From Gracilibacillus oryzae (GTDB lineage: Bacteria > Bacillota > Bacilli > Bacillales > Amphibacillaceae), in the NCBI RefSeq assembly GCF_009498735.1, contig NZ_ML762446.1, positions 1 through 60,330 of the forward strand: 60,330 nt of DNA. Direction: 5' to 3'. Under the pieces are notes generated by a model. The model saw only the letters and a list, made by a program, of their open reading frames with translations, did no database searches and was not told where the DNA came from. The translations under genes and the position numbers were made by a program. Shown here piece after piece: positions 1 through 12,035 of the stretch. The stretch's first letter is position 1; each line of letters opens with the position of its first letter.

Positions 1-57
1 TGGGTTCTTTTTTAACTATACCCGAATTAACCTACGACATTACGAATCAGGGGCTAG

Positions 58-178
58 TTTCGTTCATTATAACTCCTATGGGATCAGAGTCCTAGGCGAG
101 ACCCCGCAGTGAGCGGTCTTTGCGAACGAGGAGGCTTGACAGACGCCCATGGAAAGCGAAGTTTATTTACGGAACGGC
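58..178. repeat. Dispersed intergenic repeat, copy A
   Basis: About 120 bp that reappears in inverted orientation at 59959-60078 with roughly 85% identity. Shared blocks include CCTAGGCGAGACCCCGCAGT, CGAACGAGGAGGCTTG and TTTACGGAACGGC. Such GC-rich repeats are scattered between genes in several halotolerant Bacillaceae. No gene is seen in it; an open frame from 120 is made of repeat sequence. Confidence 0.7.
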
Positions 179-388
179 AAGATTGCACACTTACAATGAG
201 TCAATTTCTCGCACTATAGTTCCCGTAATGTTACATTATTTTCATAAATTCAAGGGCAATATCTACTCAAACAGGGTTCGTTCTCGTAGTGTTTTCTATA
301 ATGCCGAGCTTAGACCTCCACTCTGTTTATTTAGTGTACTGTATGTGTGTTAGTCTATGTGACCGGGCTACTTCATGTGTTCCGTCTC
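179..388. other. Intergenic stretch without a recognisable gene
   Basis: The DNA between the dispersed repeat and the first terminator shows no open frame with a convincing ribosome site and no RNA gene that I recognise. Confidence 0.5.
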
Positions 389-394
389 CACAGA

Positions 395-426
395 AAAAGA
401 CCACAGATTGGAATCTGCGGTCTTTT
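395..426 (-). terminator. Terminator of the nfeD-floA operon
   Basis: Inverted repeat of about 15 bp with a short loop, directly after the stop codon at 429. The single imperfect pair becomes a G-U wobble only when read on the minus strand, and the arm ends in a run of U there, so it ends leftward transcription. Confidence 0.75.
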
Positions 427-428
427 GG

Positions 429-875
429 TTAGTAGCTTCTTTTTTTGTAGGCTCTTGGTTTTCCCAGGACTTCTGCCATGATAATGCCTTGAGCCACACC
501 TTTTCTTGTGAGATTGTTTTTGACAGATAACGTTGGCTGCTTTTTAGCTGCCGGTCGTTTCACTTGCTTAATTGGTGAATTTTCTAACAGTTCTTTTTGC
601 TTTTTACTCAATGATTCCGAACTTTGAATACTTTCTTTCAAACGGTCCATTTGCTGCTTTTTTTGATCCTGAAAGCTTGTTGAATCAAGTTCACTTGCAT
701 ATGCCGTCTGTTTCTCACTGCTTTTTACCGGCTGAGTTTTCCTTGTATTCGCTTGGGGAACCTTTTGAACAGGTTTGGACTTTGGTTGCTGTTCATCATT
801 TTTAGAATTAAACATTCCTACTACCCAAAGAATGACACCAATTATGGGAACAAGTAAACCTAATAAATCTTCCAT
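429..875 (-). CDS. Small membrane-anchored protein of the nfeD-floA operon
   Basis: A 148-residue protein beginning MEDLLGLLVPIIGVILWVVG: one N-terminal membrane segment (about residues 4-21) and then a long hydrophilic tail rich in Lys, Gln and Ser. I chose the ATG at 873-875 because GAAAGGAAG lies just upstream; a TTG start seven codons earlier has no good ribosome site. It is the last gene of the operon and occupies the place of yqfB in Bacillus subtilis, but I do not recognise the sequence as YqfB. It may be an accessory of the flotillin membrane domains; this rests on position only. Confidence 0.6.
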   Translation of the reverse strand: MEDLLGLLVPIIGVILWVVGMFNSKNDEQQPKSKPVQKVPQANTRKTQPVKSSEKQTAYASELDSTSFQDQKKQQMDRLKESIQSSESLSKKQKELLENSPIKQVKRPAAKKQPTLSVKNNLTRKGVAQGIIMAEVLGKPRAYKKRSY

Positions 876-933
876 CACTTTCTTCCTTTCTGGCAAAATT
901 TATTTGCCGACAGGATTTATTTACATTTATCGT

Positions 934-1929
934 CTATTTCTCTTCATCGTCTTCTGTTTCGCTTAATTTACCAATAGCATCGCGCATATCCGTATCTGCA
1001 TCAATATTTTTGTAGTTCATATAATCCATAACACCCATTTTCCCTGAACGTAAAGCCTCTGCAAGTGCTTGTGGAACTTCTGCTTCTGCTTCGACCACTT
1101 TCGCGCGCATTTCCTGAACTTTGGCAACCATTTCCTGTTCTTGAGCAACCGCCATTGCACGACGTTCTTCCGCTTTCGCCTGGGCGATATTTTTATCTGC
1201 TTCTGCCTGATCTGTTTGCAGGATCGCCCCAATGTTTTTGCCGATATCTACATCCGCAATATCAATCGATAGAATTTCAAAAGCCGTACCAGCATCTAAG
1301 CCGCGATCTAAAACATTATGGGAGATTGAGTCCGGATTTTCCAATACTTCGGTATGGGCTTTCGCACTACCAATTGTACTAACAACACCTTCCCCAACAC
1401 GGGCAATAATTGTATCTTCACCAGCACCACCGACTAATCTGTCGATATTTGCTCGAACTGTAATTCTGGCTTTTGCTTTTACCTCGATACCATCCATGGA
1501 AATACCTGCTATAAATGGTGTCTCAATTACTTTTGGATTAACACTCATTTGAACAGCTTCTAACACGTCACGTCCTGCTAAATCGATAGCAGCACAACGC
1601 TCAAAGCTGAGTTCAATATTCGCTCTTTGGGCAGCAATTAGCGCATTTACCACTCTGTCGACATTACCGCCTGCTAAAAAGTGACTCTCTAATTGATTTG
1701 TTGTCACATCAATTCCTGCTTTATGTGCTTTAATTAGTGGATTAATAACACGAGATGGTACAACCCTTCTAAGTCGCATCCCAATTAATGTAAAAATGCT
1801 TACCTTAACACCAGCTGCTAATGCGCTAATCCACAGCATCACCGGGATAAAAGTAAAGATAACGGCAACTGCAATAACAATTAACCCTATTAAAATAAAT
1901 GGAAATAATTCTTGAAATTCTGTTGGCAT
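934..1929 (-). CDS. floA: Flotillin-like protein FloA
   Basis: FloA (YqfA) forms oligomers on the inner face of the membrane and organises functional membrane microdomains. The 331 residues fit the family length. An N-terminal hydrophobic region (about 8-40) anchors it; the SPFH-type core follows, with long Ala/Glu-rich helices (about 230-300, [16 protein letters not shown] and similar) that mediate oligomerisation. The start codon abuts the stop of the NfeD gene at 1929, so the two are translationally coupled. The nfeD-floA pairing is conserved in Bacillus and linked to SigW. Confidence 0.95.
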   Translation of the reverse strand: MPTEFQELFPFILIGLIVIAVAVIFTFIPVMLWISALAAGVKVSIFTLIGMRLRRVVPSRVINPLIKAHKAGIDVTTNQLESHFLAGGNVDRVVNALIAAQRANIELSFERCAAIDLAGRDVLEAVQMSVNPKVIETPFIAGISMDGIEVKAKARITVRANIDRLVGGAGEDTIIARVGEGVVSTIGSAKAHTEVLENPDSISHNVLDRGLDAGTAFEILSIDIADVDIGKNIGAILQTDQAEADKNIAQAKAEERRAMAVAQEQEMVAKVQEMRAKVVEAEAEVPQALAEALRSGKMGVMDYMNYKNIDADTDMRDAIGKLSETEDDEEK

Positions 1930-3281
1930 TATTTTGCCTCCTCATTATTTTTTAATTCTTTAACAACGATACGTGCACCTTCTACCTTAATAATCTGTAC
2001 AGGCTGATTCACATTAATAAATGCGCCCATTGATACAACATCTAATCGCTCTGCACCAAATTCAGCCGTTCCTGATGGTCTCAAAGGAGTAACAGTGACC
2101 CCTTTCTGGTTAAGTAATTCCATTCGATTAGCTGTAGAGACATAGCCTTTTTCTGTAGACGTCGCATCACTTAAGATGACATGTCTAAAAAAGCCTTTCT
2201 CCAATCCAATTGTTTTGAACAAAATAACAGACACTATGATCGCAGATATCAGCGCAATTGCAAGACTCATTGTCATATTGCCAACATCACTTGTTGACAT
2301 ATACAAAGCAGCTACTAAGGATCCTAAACCGATAAATCCGATAATCCCGCCAGGTGTAAATAATTCCACTACAATTAATACAAAACCTAAAACTAACAGA
2401 ACGATTGCCTCATAGCCCGCTAATCCTGCAACAATATGTCCATAAAAATATAATATCAGGGAAACAATCCCAATCGAACCAGGTATACCAAAACCAGGTG
2501 AATATAACTCCACAACTAATCCGATACTGGCAAGGGATAGTAATATGGGCACTACGACCGGATGTGTCAGGAAGCGTGCAATTCCCTCCGCAACCGTTGG
2601 CTCCAATTCAACAATTTCAGCACCTGTTAATGACAGTTGATTAAGGAGTTCTGTGCGATGATCAACAATCGCTTCTGCATAGCCTACCTCCACTGCAGAT
2701 TGGGGACCTAATGTAAGGAAATCGCCTGCTGGTGCGCCGTATTCAGGCAAGTCAATATCCGGATTAGCCATTGCTTCAGCATATAACGGATCTCTCCCTT
2801 TGGAGCTTGCTGCACTTTTCATTGAAGTAATCCATGCTGATTGTGCTTTTTTATCAGCTGCATTTCCGTCTGAAGTAATGACACCACTGGCTCCCATACT
2901 TGCTTGCGGCATCATATAAATATTATCCGTGTTTAATGCAATATATGATCCAGCAGATAAGGCTTTCACTGTAATAAAGGACGAGGTCTCAATATCCAGG
3001 TCTTGTAAGATTAACGCAATATTTTCTGCCGCATCCACCCGACCGCCTGGTGTATTAATTTCAAAAATAATATGGTCTGCATTTGCTTCTATTGCTTCAT
3101 TAGTAGTTCGTCGTATAAACGCTTCTAGTCCACGTTCTACTGTATTTTCAATTGGAATGACATAAACTAGCTTTCCTTCCCCTTCATTTGCATGAAGTGT
3201 TGTATTAACAGAGAAAAAAAGAAGAATTGTCATAAGGAGAAGACCTGACAGGACAAATGATTTCCTAACAGCTGACTGCAC
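1929..3281 (-). CDS. yqeZ: NfeD-family membrane serine protease (YqeZ)
   Basis: Long-type NfeD protein of 450 residues. Order: N-terminal signal or membrane segment (about 11-30), ClpP-like protease domain with the NTPGG motif (76-80) and a probable nucleophile Ser109 in ALSAG, a block of hydrophobic helices (about 240-360), and a C-terminal NfeD OB-fold. It works beside FloA at membrane microdomains. The start is a GTG with GGAGGGG five bases upstream. The upstream SigW-type promoter suggests induction by cell-envelope stress, as for the B. subtilis yqeZ operon. Confidence 0.92.
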   Translation of the reverse strand: MQSAVRKSFVLSGLLLMTILLFFSVNTTLHANEGEGKLVYVIPIENTVERGLEAFIRRTTNEAIEANADHIIFEINTPGGRVDAAENIALILQDLDIETSSFITVKALSAGSYIALNTDNIYMMPQASMGASGVITSDGNAADKKAQSAWITSMKSAASSKGRDPLYAEAMANPDIDLPEYGAPAGDFLTLGPQSAVEVGYAEAIVDHRTELLNQLSLTGAEIVELEPTVAEGIARFLTHPVVVPILLSLASIGLVVELYSPGFGIPGSIGIVSLILYFYGHIVAGLAGYEAIVLLVLGFVLIVVELFTPGGIIGFIGLGSLVAALYMSTSDVGNMTMSLAIALISAIIVSVILFKTIGLEKGFFRHVILSDATSTEKGYVSTANRMELLNQKGVTVTPLRPSGTAEFGAERLDVVSMGAFINVNQPVQIIKVEGARIVVKELKNNEEAK

Positions 3282-3324
3282 TCATTCCCCTCCTTTCTTT
3301 TAAAAATTTTATGTACTATTGATT

Positions 3325-3350
3325 TACGAATTAGTGGAGAAAAGGTTTCA
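3325..3350 (-). promoter_or_regulatory. SigW-type promoter of nfeD-floA
   Basis: Minus-strand TGAAAC (-35) and CGTA (-10) separated by exactly 16 bases match the ECF SigW consensus of Bacillus. It lies about 45 bases before the NfeD start. Confidence 0.8.
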
Positions 3351-3426
3351 TTTTTTTCAGTTTATCATAATCAATGTAAGAAAGGAAACTGCCGGAGAAT
3401 AAAAGTAGTTGTTCCGCATATAATAA

Positions 3427-3452
3427 AAACCCTCAGCATTTGCTAAGGGTTT
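3427..3452 (-). terminator. Terminator after yqeY
   Basis: Stem AAACCCT/AGGGTTT with an inner AGC/GCT pairing, and a U run in minus-strand reading. It separates yqeY from the nfeD promoter. Confidence 0.75.
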
Positions 3453-3496
3453 CTATAATATATTGTGACAGGAAGTGAATCAATTTATTCTTTCAT

Positions 3497-3943
3497 TTAT
3501 TGCAAATGTTTTTGAACTAATTGGTTCACTCGTGCACCTTCTGCTTTTCCTTTAACTTTTGGCATAAGAGCACTCATCACTTTTCCCATATCTTTTTTCG
3601 ATTCTGCTTGAACTTCTTCGATCGTCTGAACAACAATTTGTTCTAATTCTTCATCAGATAATTGTTCAGGCATATAAGCTTGTATGATATTAATTTCTTC
3701 TTCTAACTTGCTTACAAGATCTTCGCGTCCAGCTTCTTTAAATTCGTGGAGGGAATCTTTTCTTTGTTTCAGCTCTCTTGCTAAAACGGTTAGTTCTTCT
3801 TCTTCTGACAATTCATCTTTCTTTAATTTAATGGCGTCATTTTGTATCGATGCTTTGACCATTCTAATTACACTAAGTTTTACTTTATCTTTGTCCTTCA
3901 TCGCCTGTTTCATATCCTGGTTCAAAAGTTCAATGATTGCCAT
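3497..3943 (-). CDS. yqeY: YqeY, GatB/YqeY-domain protein
   Basis: The 148-residue all-helical protein resembles the tail domain of the amidotransferase subunit GatB. Family hallmarks visible are a charged N-terminal helix ([20 protein letters not shown]) and the C-terminal segment [20 protein letters not shown]. Such tails bind tRNA; the cellular role of free-standing YqeY is unsettled. It lies 15 bases after rpsU and is cotranscribed with it from the promoter at 4208-4236, as in B. subtilis. Confidence 0.93.
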   Translation of the reverse strand: MAIIELLNQDMKQAMKDKDKVKLSVIRMVKASIQNDAIKLKKDELSEEEELTVLARELKQRKDSLHEFKEAGREDLVSKLEEEINIIQAYMPEQLSDEELEQIVVQTIEEVQAESKKDMGKVMSALMPKVKGKAEGARVNQLVQKHLQ

Positions 3944-3958
3944 TACATTACACCCTCT

Positions 3959-4135
3959 TTAAAATTTACGCTTTCTAGCTGCCTCAGATTTCTTCTTACG
4001 GCGAACACTAGGTTTTTCATAAAATTCACGCTTACGATATTCAGATAATGTACCAGACTTTGATACACTACGCTTAAAGCGACGAAGAGCATCTTCAAGT
4101 GACTCGTTTTTACGAACGCGAGTTGTGTTAGACAT
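3959..4135 (-). CDS. rpsU: 30S ribosomal protein S21
   Basis: A 58-residue, strongly basic protein starting [20 protein letters not shown] with a Lys/Arg-rich end ([14 protein letters not shown]). This is the full length of bacterial S21, a small-subunit protein at the mRNA exit site. GGAGGGAGGG lies nine bases before the ATG. First gene of the rpsU-yqeY transcript. Confidence 0.97.
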   Translation of the reverse strand: MSNTTRVRKNESLEDALRRFKRSVSKSGTLSEYRKREFYEKPSVRRKKKSEAARKRKF

Positions 4136-4207
4136 GCTAATTTCCCTCCCTCCGAAGCATACAACAAATTAATCTAACATATGTATCCATACATATGTCT
4201 CTTTGCA

Positions 4208-4236
4208 ATTATAATATACGAATTATTCTAGGTCAA
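4208..4236 (-). promoter_or_regulatory. SigA promoter of rpsU-yqeY
   Basis: Minus-strand TTGACC and perfect TATAAT with a 17-base spacer, about 70 bases before the rpsU start. Confidence 0.85.
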
Positions 4237-4252
4237 CAGTTTTATGCATACT

Positions 4253-4927
4253 TTAATAATCTGTGGCACTTTCTAGTCCATTTATAATAGCAACACCAGA
4301 ACTTGCCCCAATTCTTGCGGCACCTGCCTCTAACATTTTTTGCATAGTGTCTAAGTCTTTTACACCGCCAGATGCTTTTACTTGCAAGTCTTGTCCGACT
4401 GTATCATACATCAGCTTCACATCTTCAATTGTGGCACCGCCAGCGGCAAAGCCTGTCGATGTTTTAACAAAGTCTGCACCAGCTTTCTTCGCCAGTTTAC
4501 ATGCAAGAACCTTTTCTTCATTCGTTAATAAAGCTGTCTCAATAATTACCTTGACAATGGCCTTGTCTCCAGCAGCATCTACAACATTTTTTATGTCATT
4601 TTCCACATAAATGTCATCACCAGATTTCAAAGAACCAACTGAAATAACCATATCCACCTCTGTTGCTCCATCTTCAATTGCTTGCTTTGTTTCAAATACT
4701 TTCGTTTCAGTAGATGTAGCACCAAGCGGAAAACCGATAACGGTACAAACTTTAACCTCTGTATCCTTTAACACACTGTAAGCATATTTCACCCATTGCG
4801 GATTAATACAAACAGAGGCAAAATGATATTCTTTTGCTTCCTCCAGCAGTTGATTAATCTGCTCTTCTGTGGCATCTGGCTTTAATAATGTGTGATCAAT
4901 CGCTTTTGCTATTTCCGTTGTATTCAT
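4253..4927 (-). CDS. deoC: Deoxyribose-phosphate aldolase
   Basis: DeoC splits 2-deoxyribose 5-phosphate into glyceraldehyde 3-phosphate and acetaldehyde in deoxynucleoside breakdown. The 224 residues form one TIM barrel. The catalytic set is present: Asp92 (ATEVDMVIS), Schiff-base Lys155 (DFVKTSTGF) and Lys184 (LQVKASGG). It stands between mtaB and rpsU without other deo genes, so it is probably a solitary salvage gene. No strong terminator follows; readthrough to rpsU is possible. Confidence 0.95.
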   Translation of the reverse strand: MNTTEIAKAIDHTLLKPDATEEQINQLLEEAKEYHFASVCINPQWVKYAYSVLKDTEVKVCTVIGFPLGATSTETKVFETKQAIEDGATEVDMVISVGSLKSGDDIYVENDIKNVVDAAGDKAIVKVIIETALLTNEEKVLACKLAKKAGADFVKTSTGFAAGGATIEDVKLMYDTVGQDLQVKASGGVKDLDTMQKMLEAGAARIGASSGVAIINGLESATDY

Positions 4928-4963
4928 TTTCGCTTCACTCCTTTATAAGATGAGTAATAGACG

Positions 4964-4992
4964 AAAGGCCACAGTCTAAACTGTGGCTCTTT
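4964..4992 (-). terminator. Terminator after mtaB
   Basis: Stem GCCACAGT/ACTGTGGC flanked by AAAG/CTTT, placed directly after the mtaB stop in minus-strand reading. Confidence 0.8.
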
Positions 4993-4994
4993 CA

Positions 4995-6332
4995 TTAAAT
5001 TTGCAATGCAGCATCATCCATGACACGGACAAACTTTCCTTCATTATAAGGATACCCTGCTTTGGTAAGCTTCACACGTACGATTTCACCGATCATATCT
5101 TGTGTACCTTCAAATTTTACTTTGAGATAATTATCAGAATAACCGACTAATAGATGTGGATTTTCCTCGTCAGCTGTTTCCTCCGGGATTACTTCAATTA
5201 CCTTATCCTCAAATTGTTTCGCATATGCCAATGCTTGTTCATTTGACAGGTTAATTAACTGCTGAACACGCTCATTCTTGATATCTTCATCTACCTGGTT
5301 ATCCATTCTCGCTGCAGGTGTACCAGTTCTTCTCGAGAAGGGGAAAACGTGTAATTCGGAATAGCCGATTTCTTTAATAAAATCAACTGTTTCCTGGAAT
5401 TCTTCGTCTGTTTCACCAGGAAATCCGACAATTACATCCGAAGTGATTGCTAACTTAGGCAATGCTTGCTGGATTTTTTCCACGCGCTGGCGGTAAAAAT
5501 CTGTTGAATATTTGCGTCGCATTCTTTCTAATACCGTATCAGAACCAGCTTGAAGCGGAATATGAAGGTGTGGAACAACTTTTTCCGACTGATCAAGCAC
5601 CTCAATTACTTCATCTGTAATTTGGCTCGCTTCAATCGATGAAATCCGGATCCGTTTTAACCCATCTACTTTTGATTCTAAGTCTCTTAACAATTGGGCA
5701 AAGTTATAATCTTTCATATCTTCACCATATCCAGCTGTATGAATGCCTGTTAAGACAACCTCTTTATATCCTGCATCTACTAATTGCTGTGCTTGTTTTA
5801 ATACATTTTCCGGGTCTCTGGAACGCAATAGCCCTCTTGACCATGGAATAATACAGAAAGTACAGAAATTATTACAGCCTTCCTGAATTTTTAGAGAAGC
5901 ACGGGTACGGTCTGTAAAAGCAGGGACATCCATTTCCTCAAACACACGGTTTTTCATGATATTAGAAACACCATTAATCGGCTGACGATGCTCCTGGTGT
6001 TCTTCAATATACTGAATCATTTTGCCGCGGTCTTGTGTTCCCACTACAATATCGACACCTGGAATCTCCATAATTTCCCCTGGTGATGTCTGAGCATAAC
6101 ATCCTGTAACACAAACAACACCTTCAGGATTACTGCGGATGGCACGACGGATAACTTGTCTGCTTTTTTTATCACCAGTATTGGTAACTGTACATGTATT
6201 AATAACATATACATCTGCATGGTGATCGAATTCTACCCGCTCGTAACCCTCATTTTTAAACTTCTGCCAAATACCTTCTGTCTCATAGTGATTTACTTTA
6301 CATCCTAGTGTATGAAATGCAACTGTAGGCAT
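4995..6332 (-). CDS. mtaB: tRNA t6A37 methylthiotransferase MtaB
   Basis: MtaB converts t6A to ms2t6A at position 37 of tRNAs that read ANN codons. The 445 residues show an N-terminal UPF0004 domain with cluster cysteines C11, C47 and C78, a radical SAM core with C153-x3-C157-x2-C160 (GCNNFCTFC), and a C-terminal TRAM domain. It starts four bases after rsmE ends, with GAGGTGATCAA before the ATG, and ends the chaperone-methyltransferase operon. Confidence 0.95.
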   Translation of the reverse strand: MPTVAFHTLGCKVNHYETEGIWQKFKNEGYERVEFDHHADVYVINTCTVTNTGDKKSRQVIRRAIRSNPEGVVCVTGCYAQTSPGEIMEIPGVDIVVGTQDRGKMIQYIEEHQEHRQPINGVSNIMKNRVFEEMDVPAFTDRTRASLKIQEGCNNFCTFCIIPWSRGLLRSRDPENVLKQAQQLVDAGYKEVVLTGIHTAGYGEDMKDYNFAQLLRDLESKVDGLKRIRISSIEASQITDEVIEVLDQSEKVVPHLHIPLQAGSDTVLERMRRKYSTDFYRQRVEKIQQALPKLAITSDVIVGFPGETDEEFQETVDFIKEIGYSELHVFPFSRRTGTPAARMDNQVDEDIKNERVQQLINLSNEQALAYAKQFEDKVIEVIPEETADEENPHLLVGYSDNYLKVKFEGTQDMIGEIVRVKLTKAGYPYNEGKFVRVMDDAALQI

Positions 6333-6336
6333 TTGA

Positions 6337-7089
6337 TCACCTCATTTCTTCAAAGTAGTAAGATAAACTAGATAAGACGTAAAGCGGTGCCGTCTCTGTC
6401 CGCAAAATTCTTGGACCTAACCGGACTGCCTGGAAAGAAGCTGCTTTTAATTGTTCCACTTCATTTACAGAAAATCCGCCTTCTGGTCCAATACAGACAA
6501 ATACAGTATCACCTTTGTTAATCTTGGAAAAGTAATCATGTAATTTGCTGCTCTGCTGCTCTCTAGCTTCTTCTTCGTATGCGAAAAATTTCCATTGATA
6601 ACTCTGGCTTTCTTCAAGCAGTGCCTGTAATGAAAGTACTCCATCTACTGTGGGTATTTGGTTTCTGTGGGATTGTTCACTTGCTTCTTTGACAATTTTT
6701 CCCCACCTGGCAATTTTCTTAGAGACTTTCTTATCATCCCATTTGACAACTGAACGTTCTGCTTGAAATGTTACGATCCGGCTGGCACCTAATTCTGTTG
6801 CTTTTTGCAAAATAAATTCCCATTTATCCCCTTTAGGTAACCCTTGGGCAATCGTAATAGAGATTGGTGACTCTGTTTCACTGTCAAGCCAATGGAGTAT
6901 ATCTGCAAATACCGTCTCATTTTCCACTTTGGCAATTTTACAATGAGCAACATTGCCATCAGGATGATTGCAGAGAATTTCTGCACCTGGTTCCATCCGC
7001 ATGACATTGACAATATGGTGATAATCATCCCCGGTTATCGTAACATGGTCATCTTGCCAATTACCTTTTTGAATAAAATACCGCTGCAC
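6337..7089 (-). CDS. rsmE: 16S rRNA (uracil1498-N3)-methyltransferase
   Basis: SPOUT-class enzyme that methylates N3 of U1498 in 16S rRNA. I take the GTG at 7087-7089 as start (MQRYFIQKGNWQ), giving 250 residues, the usual length; a longer frame from 7122 would overlap prmA. An N-terminal PUA-like part precedes the knotted SAM domain with the GPEGGF motif and the LGPRILRTETA segment near the C-terminus. Four bases separate it from mtaB. Confidence 0.93.
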   Translation of the reverse strand: MQRYFIQKGNWQDDHVTITGDDYHHIVNVMRMEPGAEILCNHPDGNVAHCKIAKVENETVFADILHWLDSETESPISITIAQGLPKGDKWEFILQKATELGASRIVTFQAERSVVKWDDKKVSKKIARWGKIVKEASEQSHRNQIPTVDGVLSLQALLEESQSYQWKFFAYEEEAREQQSSKLHDYFSKINKGDTVFVCIGPEGGFSVNEVEQLKAASFQAVRLGPRILRTETAPLYVLSSLSYYFEEMR

Positions 7090-7093
7090 CTGC

Positions 7094-8044
7094 TTACCTA
7101 CTCTCTTCCGGCTTTTTTGCAATAATTGATATCCAGTCTTCCATCTGATTCACTTCCACAATCTCAAATCCTGCCTCTTCCAGCCGCTCATGAACCAGTT
7201 GTTTTTTAGCCTGAATGATTCCCGATGTAATAAAAAGCCCGCCTGGTTTTAATAGTTCATAGGCATCTTGTTCAAACCGTAATATGATTTCTGCTAAAAT
7301 ATTGGCAACAATTATATCCGGATTGATAGTGACATGATTTAATAAATTATTTTGCTTCACAACGATTTGACTTTCAACTTTATTCACTTTCGTATTCAGT
7401 CTGGTACTTTGAACAGCCACATCATCTAAGTCATATGCGTAAACTTTCCTTGCACCAAGCAGAACGGAAGCTATACTAAGAACCCCTGATCCGCATCCAA
7501 CATCAATGACAAGATCATCTTGCTTCAGCATTCTTTCCAATGCTTGAATACTAAGAACTGTTGTCGGATGTGTCCCTGTTCCAAAAGCCATGCCAGGATC
7601 AAGTTCAATGATGAGTTCATCTGTCGAGACAGGCTTATAATCTTCCCATGTAGGTGTAATCGTAATTTTGTTAGAGATTTTGACAGGTTTATAATATTTT
7701 TTCCAGGCTGTTGCCCAGTCTTCTTCATTTACTTCACTTAAGATAATTTTATTTAAACCAAGATCAATGTCATAAAGCAGTAAATTATTGATTGCCTGTT
7801 TAATTTCAGACACTGTCTCTCCTAGAAAACTATTAACAGGAAGGTAGGCTTTTAATCGCACACCTTCCTCCGGATAGTCCTCTGGATTCAAATCATATAT
7901 TTCGCCAAATGGTGCTTCCCGTTCCATATAGAGGTCTTGCTGGTCTTCAATCACCACACCACTTGCTCCTGCTTCGTGAATTATATTCGAGATCGGTTCA
8001 ATCGCTTCATTTGTTGTATAAATGGAAAGTTCTGTCCACTTCAA
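7094..8044 (-). CDS. prmA: Ribosomal protein L11 methyltransferase
   Basis: PrmA methylates ribosomal protein L11. The frame opens MKWTELSIYTTNEAIEPISN, the usual beginning of Bacillus PrmA, so I place the start at the TTG at 8042-8044 rather than three codons upstream. The N-terminal substrate domain is followed by the SAM-binding motif DVGCGSGVLSIA and NPDIIVANILAE. It follows dnaJ by 37 bases and nearly abuts rsmE. Confidence 0.94.
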   Translation of the reverse strand: MKWTELSIYTTNEAIEPISNIIHEAGASGVVIEDQQDLYMEREAPFGEIYDLNPEDYPEEGVRLKAYLPVNSFLGETVSEIKQAINNLLLYDIDLGLNKIILSEVNEEDWATAWKKYYKPVKISNKITITPTWEDYKPVSTDELIIELDPGMAFGTGTHPTTVLSIQALERMLKQDDLVIDVGCGSGVLSIASVLLGARKVYAYDLDDVAVQSTRLNTKVNKVESQIVVKQNNLLNHVTINPDIIVANILAEIILRFEQDAYELLKPGGLFITSGIIQAKKQLVHERLEEAGFEIVEVNQMEDWISIIAKKPEESR

Positions 8045-8081
8045 ACAGATCAACTCACTTTTTGATTATTTTCGTCCTTGC

Positions 8082-9206
8082 TTATTCACCTTTGAAAGCA
8101 CGTTTTACACGCTGAAAAAAGGAATCTTCATGTTCATCTGTTGGCTGATTTCCACTGATTTCATTAAATTCACGCAATAATTCTTTTTGTCTTTCTGAAA
8201 GGCTTTGCGGTGTTATCACTCTTATTTTAATATGCTGATCGCCTTGACCATACCCTCTTACATTAGGTGCTCCTTTGCCTTTCAAGCGGAAAGTTTTCCC
8301 TGTTTGTGTGCCTGCAGGGACCTTTAATTTCACTTTCCCATGTAATGTTGGCACCTCTATTTCATCACCTAGTGCTGCCTGGGCAAATGTTATCGGCATT
8401 TCACAGAAAATATGATCGCCATCTCTTTGATAGAATTCATGAGTTCTTACCTGAATCACAACATATAAGTCGCCTGCTGGACCACCATTTATCCCTGGCT
8501 CTCCCTGACCTGTTACACGGATTTGCTGGCCATCATCAATTCCTGCCGGTATGCTGACATGAATTTTCTTTCTCTTCGTAACTTTTCCGGTACCGCCACA
8601 TGTCGAACATTTTTCAGGGATAATTTTCCCTGTACCTTGACAATGGTTACATACACGTCTGTTCACAACACGGCCAAATGGTGTATTCTGTTCGACATTC
8701 AATTGACCTGATCCATTACAGTGGCTGCATGTCTTCGGTTTTGTACCTGGTTTTGCTCCACTGCCGTTACATGTTGAACAATCTTCTTCTTTTGGAATAT
8801 GAATATCTGTTTCCTTACCAAAGATTGCTTCCTCAAAATCAAGTGTCATCGTATACTGTAAATCATTTCCTTGCCGTGGTGCATTTGGGTCGCGTCTTCC
8901 CCCGCCGCCGAAGAACATATCAAAGATATCACCAAAACCGCCGAAGTCCTGTGCACCAGCCCCGCCAAAACCTTGGCTTTGCGGACCAGCATGACCAAAC
9001 TGATCATATTGCTGTCTTTTTTGTTCATTATTTAAAACTTCATAAGCTTCTTTTACTTCTTTAAATTTCTGGTCAGTTCCTTCTTCTTTATTCACATCGG
9101 GATGATATTTTCTGGCTAGTTTACGGTACGCTTTTTTAATCTCGTCCTTTGAAGCATCTTTGGACACTCCCAGTACTTCATAATAATCTCGTTTACTCAC
9201 TGACAA
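8082..9206 (-). CDS. dnaJ: Chaperone protein DnaJ
   Basis: Hsp40 co-chaperone that stimulates DnaK ATPase. All type I parts are present in 374 residues: J domain with HPD at 35-37, Gly/Phe-rich linker, four zinc repeats ([32 protein letters not shown]) and C-terminal substrate domains. The start is TTG, six bases after GGGAGCGTGAT. A terminator after dnaK and a promoter-like pair at 9253-9281 suggest that dnaJ also has its own transcription start. Confidence 0.96.
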   Translation of the reverse strand: MSVSKRDYYEVLGVSKDASKDEIKKAYRKLARKYHPDVNKEEGTDQKFKEVKEAYEVLNNEQKRQQYDQFGHAGPQSQGFGGAGAQDFGGFGDIFDMFFGGGGRRDPNAPRQGNDLQYTMTLDFEEAIFGKETDIHIPKEEDCSTCNGSGAKPGTKPKTCSHCNGSGQLNVEQNTPFGRVVNRRVCNHCQGTGKIIPEKCSTCGGTGKVTKRKKIHVSIPAGIDDGQQIRVTGQGEPGINGGPAGDLYVVIQVRTHEFYQRDGDHIFCEMPITFAQAALGDEIEVPTLHGKVKLKVPAGTQTGKTFRLKGKGAPNVRGYGQGDQHIKIRVITPQSLSERQKELLREFNEISGNQPTDEHEDSFFQRVKRAFKGE

Positions 9207-9252
9207 ATCACGCTCCCGGTCATTTATTGCATAAAACTAATGATAACATTCA

Positions 9253-9281
9253 TTTATAACACATAGCAATCATATAAACAA
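9253..9281 (-). promoter_or_regulatory. Likely promoter of dnaJ-prmA-rsmE-mtaB
   Basis: Minus-strand TTGTTT and TATAAA with a 17-base spacer in the 280-bp dnaK-dnaJ gap, downstream of the dnaK terminator. Moderate match; no CIRCE copy is seen here. Confidence 0.55.
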
Positions 9282-9432
9282 TATTCATAAAAGAAAAAAA
9301 TAGCAACTGCACATACTCCTTAAGCAATTTAATAATTTACATTTGTTATCATTTTTTTGGCTTCTCGTCAAACCATAAACGACAGCCTTCGTTTTTCTTT
9401 GACTTTCGTTCCCTTTTTTCTATAGTACATGG

Positions 9433-9468
9433 AAAGAGTCAAAGCCAGTTAATCGACTTTGACTCTTT
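9433..9468 (-). terminator. Terminator after dnaK
   Basis: Perfect 12-bp stem AAAGAGTCAAAG/CTTTGACTCTTT with a 12-base loop, 18 bases past the dnaK stop. Confidence 0.85.
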
Positions 9469-9486
9469 AAAACCCCATGAAGCAGT

Positions 9487-11337
<1,851 letters not shown>

Positions 11338-11347
11338 CTATATGTAA

Positions 11348-11917
11348 CTATTGATTTACTTTCACCATTGCCGGGCGAATAACTTTATCTTTTAATTGAT
11401 AGCCTTTCTGCAATGTTTCGACAATCTGATTTGATTCATAACCTTCTTCTTCTACTTGCATTACAGCCTGATGTAAGTGTGGATCAAACATTTCATTGTC
11501 TGTGGCAATTTCCTCCACACCCTCATTTTCCATTACTGTTTTGAATTGGCGGTAGACCATTTCCAATCCTTCAACAACACTCTTTGCTTGTGGATCTTCT
11601 ATTTCAACTTGCAGTGCACGTTCAAAGTTATCCATTACAGGAAGTAATTCCGTGACAATCGATTGTGATTTATATTTTAAATCAGCCTCTTTTTCTTTTT
11701 TTGTCCGCTTTCTGAAGTTGTCATATTCTGCCTGAACTCTTAGAAGGCGGTCCTGAAGCTGGTCTTTTTCTTCTTGAAGTTTCTCGACAATACCTTGATC
11801 GACTTCACTTTCATTGTTGTCATTTATCACTTCTTGATCTGTAACCAGGTCTTGCTCTGCATCTTCCACAACTTCTTCTGTTTCCACTTCTTCATTTCTG
11901 ATATCTTTTTCTTCCAT
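11348..11917 (-). CDS. grpE: Nucleotide exchange factor GrpE
   Basis: GrpE releases ADP from DnaK. The 189 residues begin with a disordered acidic stretch, then a long coiled coil ([20 protein letters not shown]) and a C-terminal beta-domain ([19 protein letters not shown]). The ATG at 11915-11917 has AGGAGG eight bases upstream; a GTG three codons earlier would sit inside that site. Lies between hrcA and dnaK in the heat-shock operon. Confidence 0.96.
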   Translation of the reverse strand: MEEKDIRNEEVETEEVVEDAEQDLVTDQEVINDNNESEVDQGIVEKLQEEKDQLQDRLLRVQAEYDNFRKRTKKEKEADLKYKSQSIVTELLPVMDNFERALQVEIEDPQAKSVVEGLEMVYRQFKTVMENEGVEEIATDNEMFDPHLHQAVMQVEEEGYESNQIVETLQKGYQLKDKVIRPAMVKVNQ

Positions 11918-12035
11918 TCCTGTCACCTCCTAATTAAAAACCATTTTATAGCTAAACACAATCACTGAAAAATAGCAAACAAAAACCACTAGGTCAAAAC
12001 AGAGAAGAGTATAGCCCCCCATACCCCTCTTTTGT

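Noticed and set aside
120-353. Plus-strand open frame near the left end
   Set aside because: It begins inside the dispersed repeat, lacks a ribosome site and has no protein-like character.
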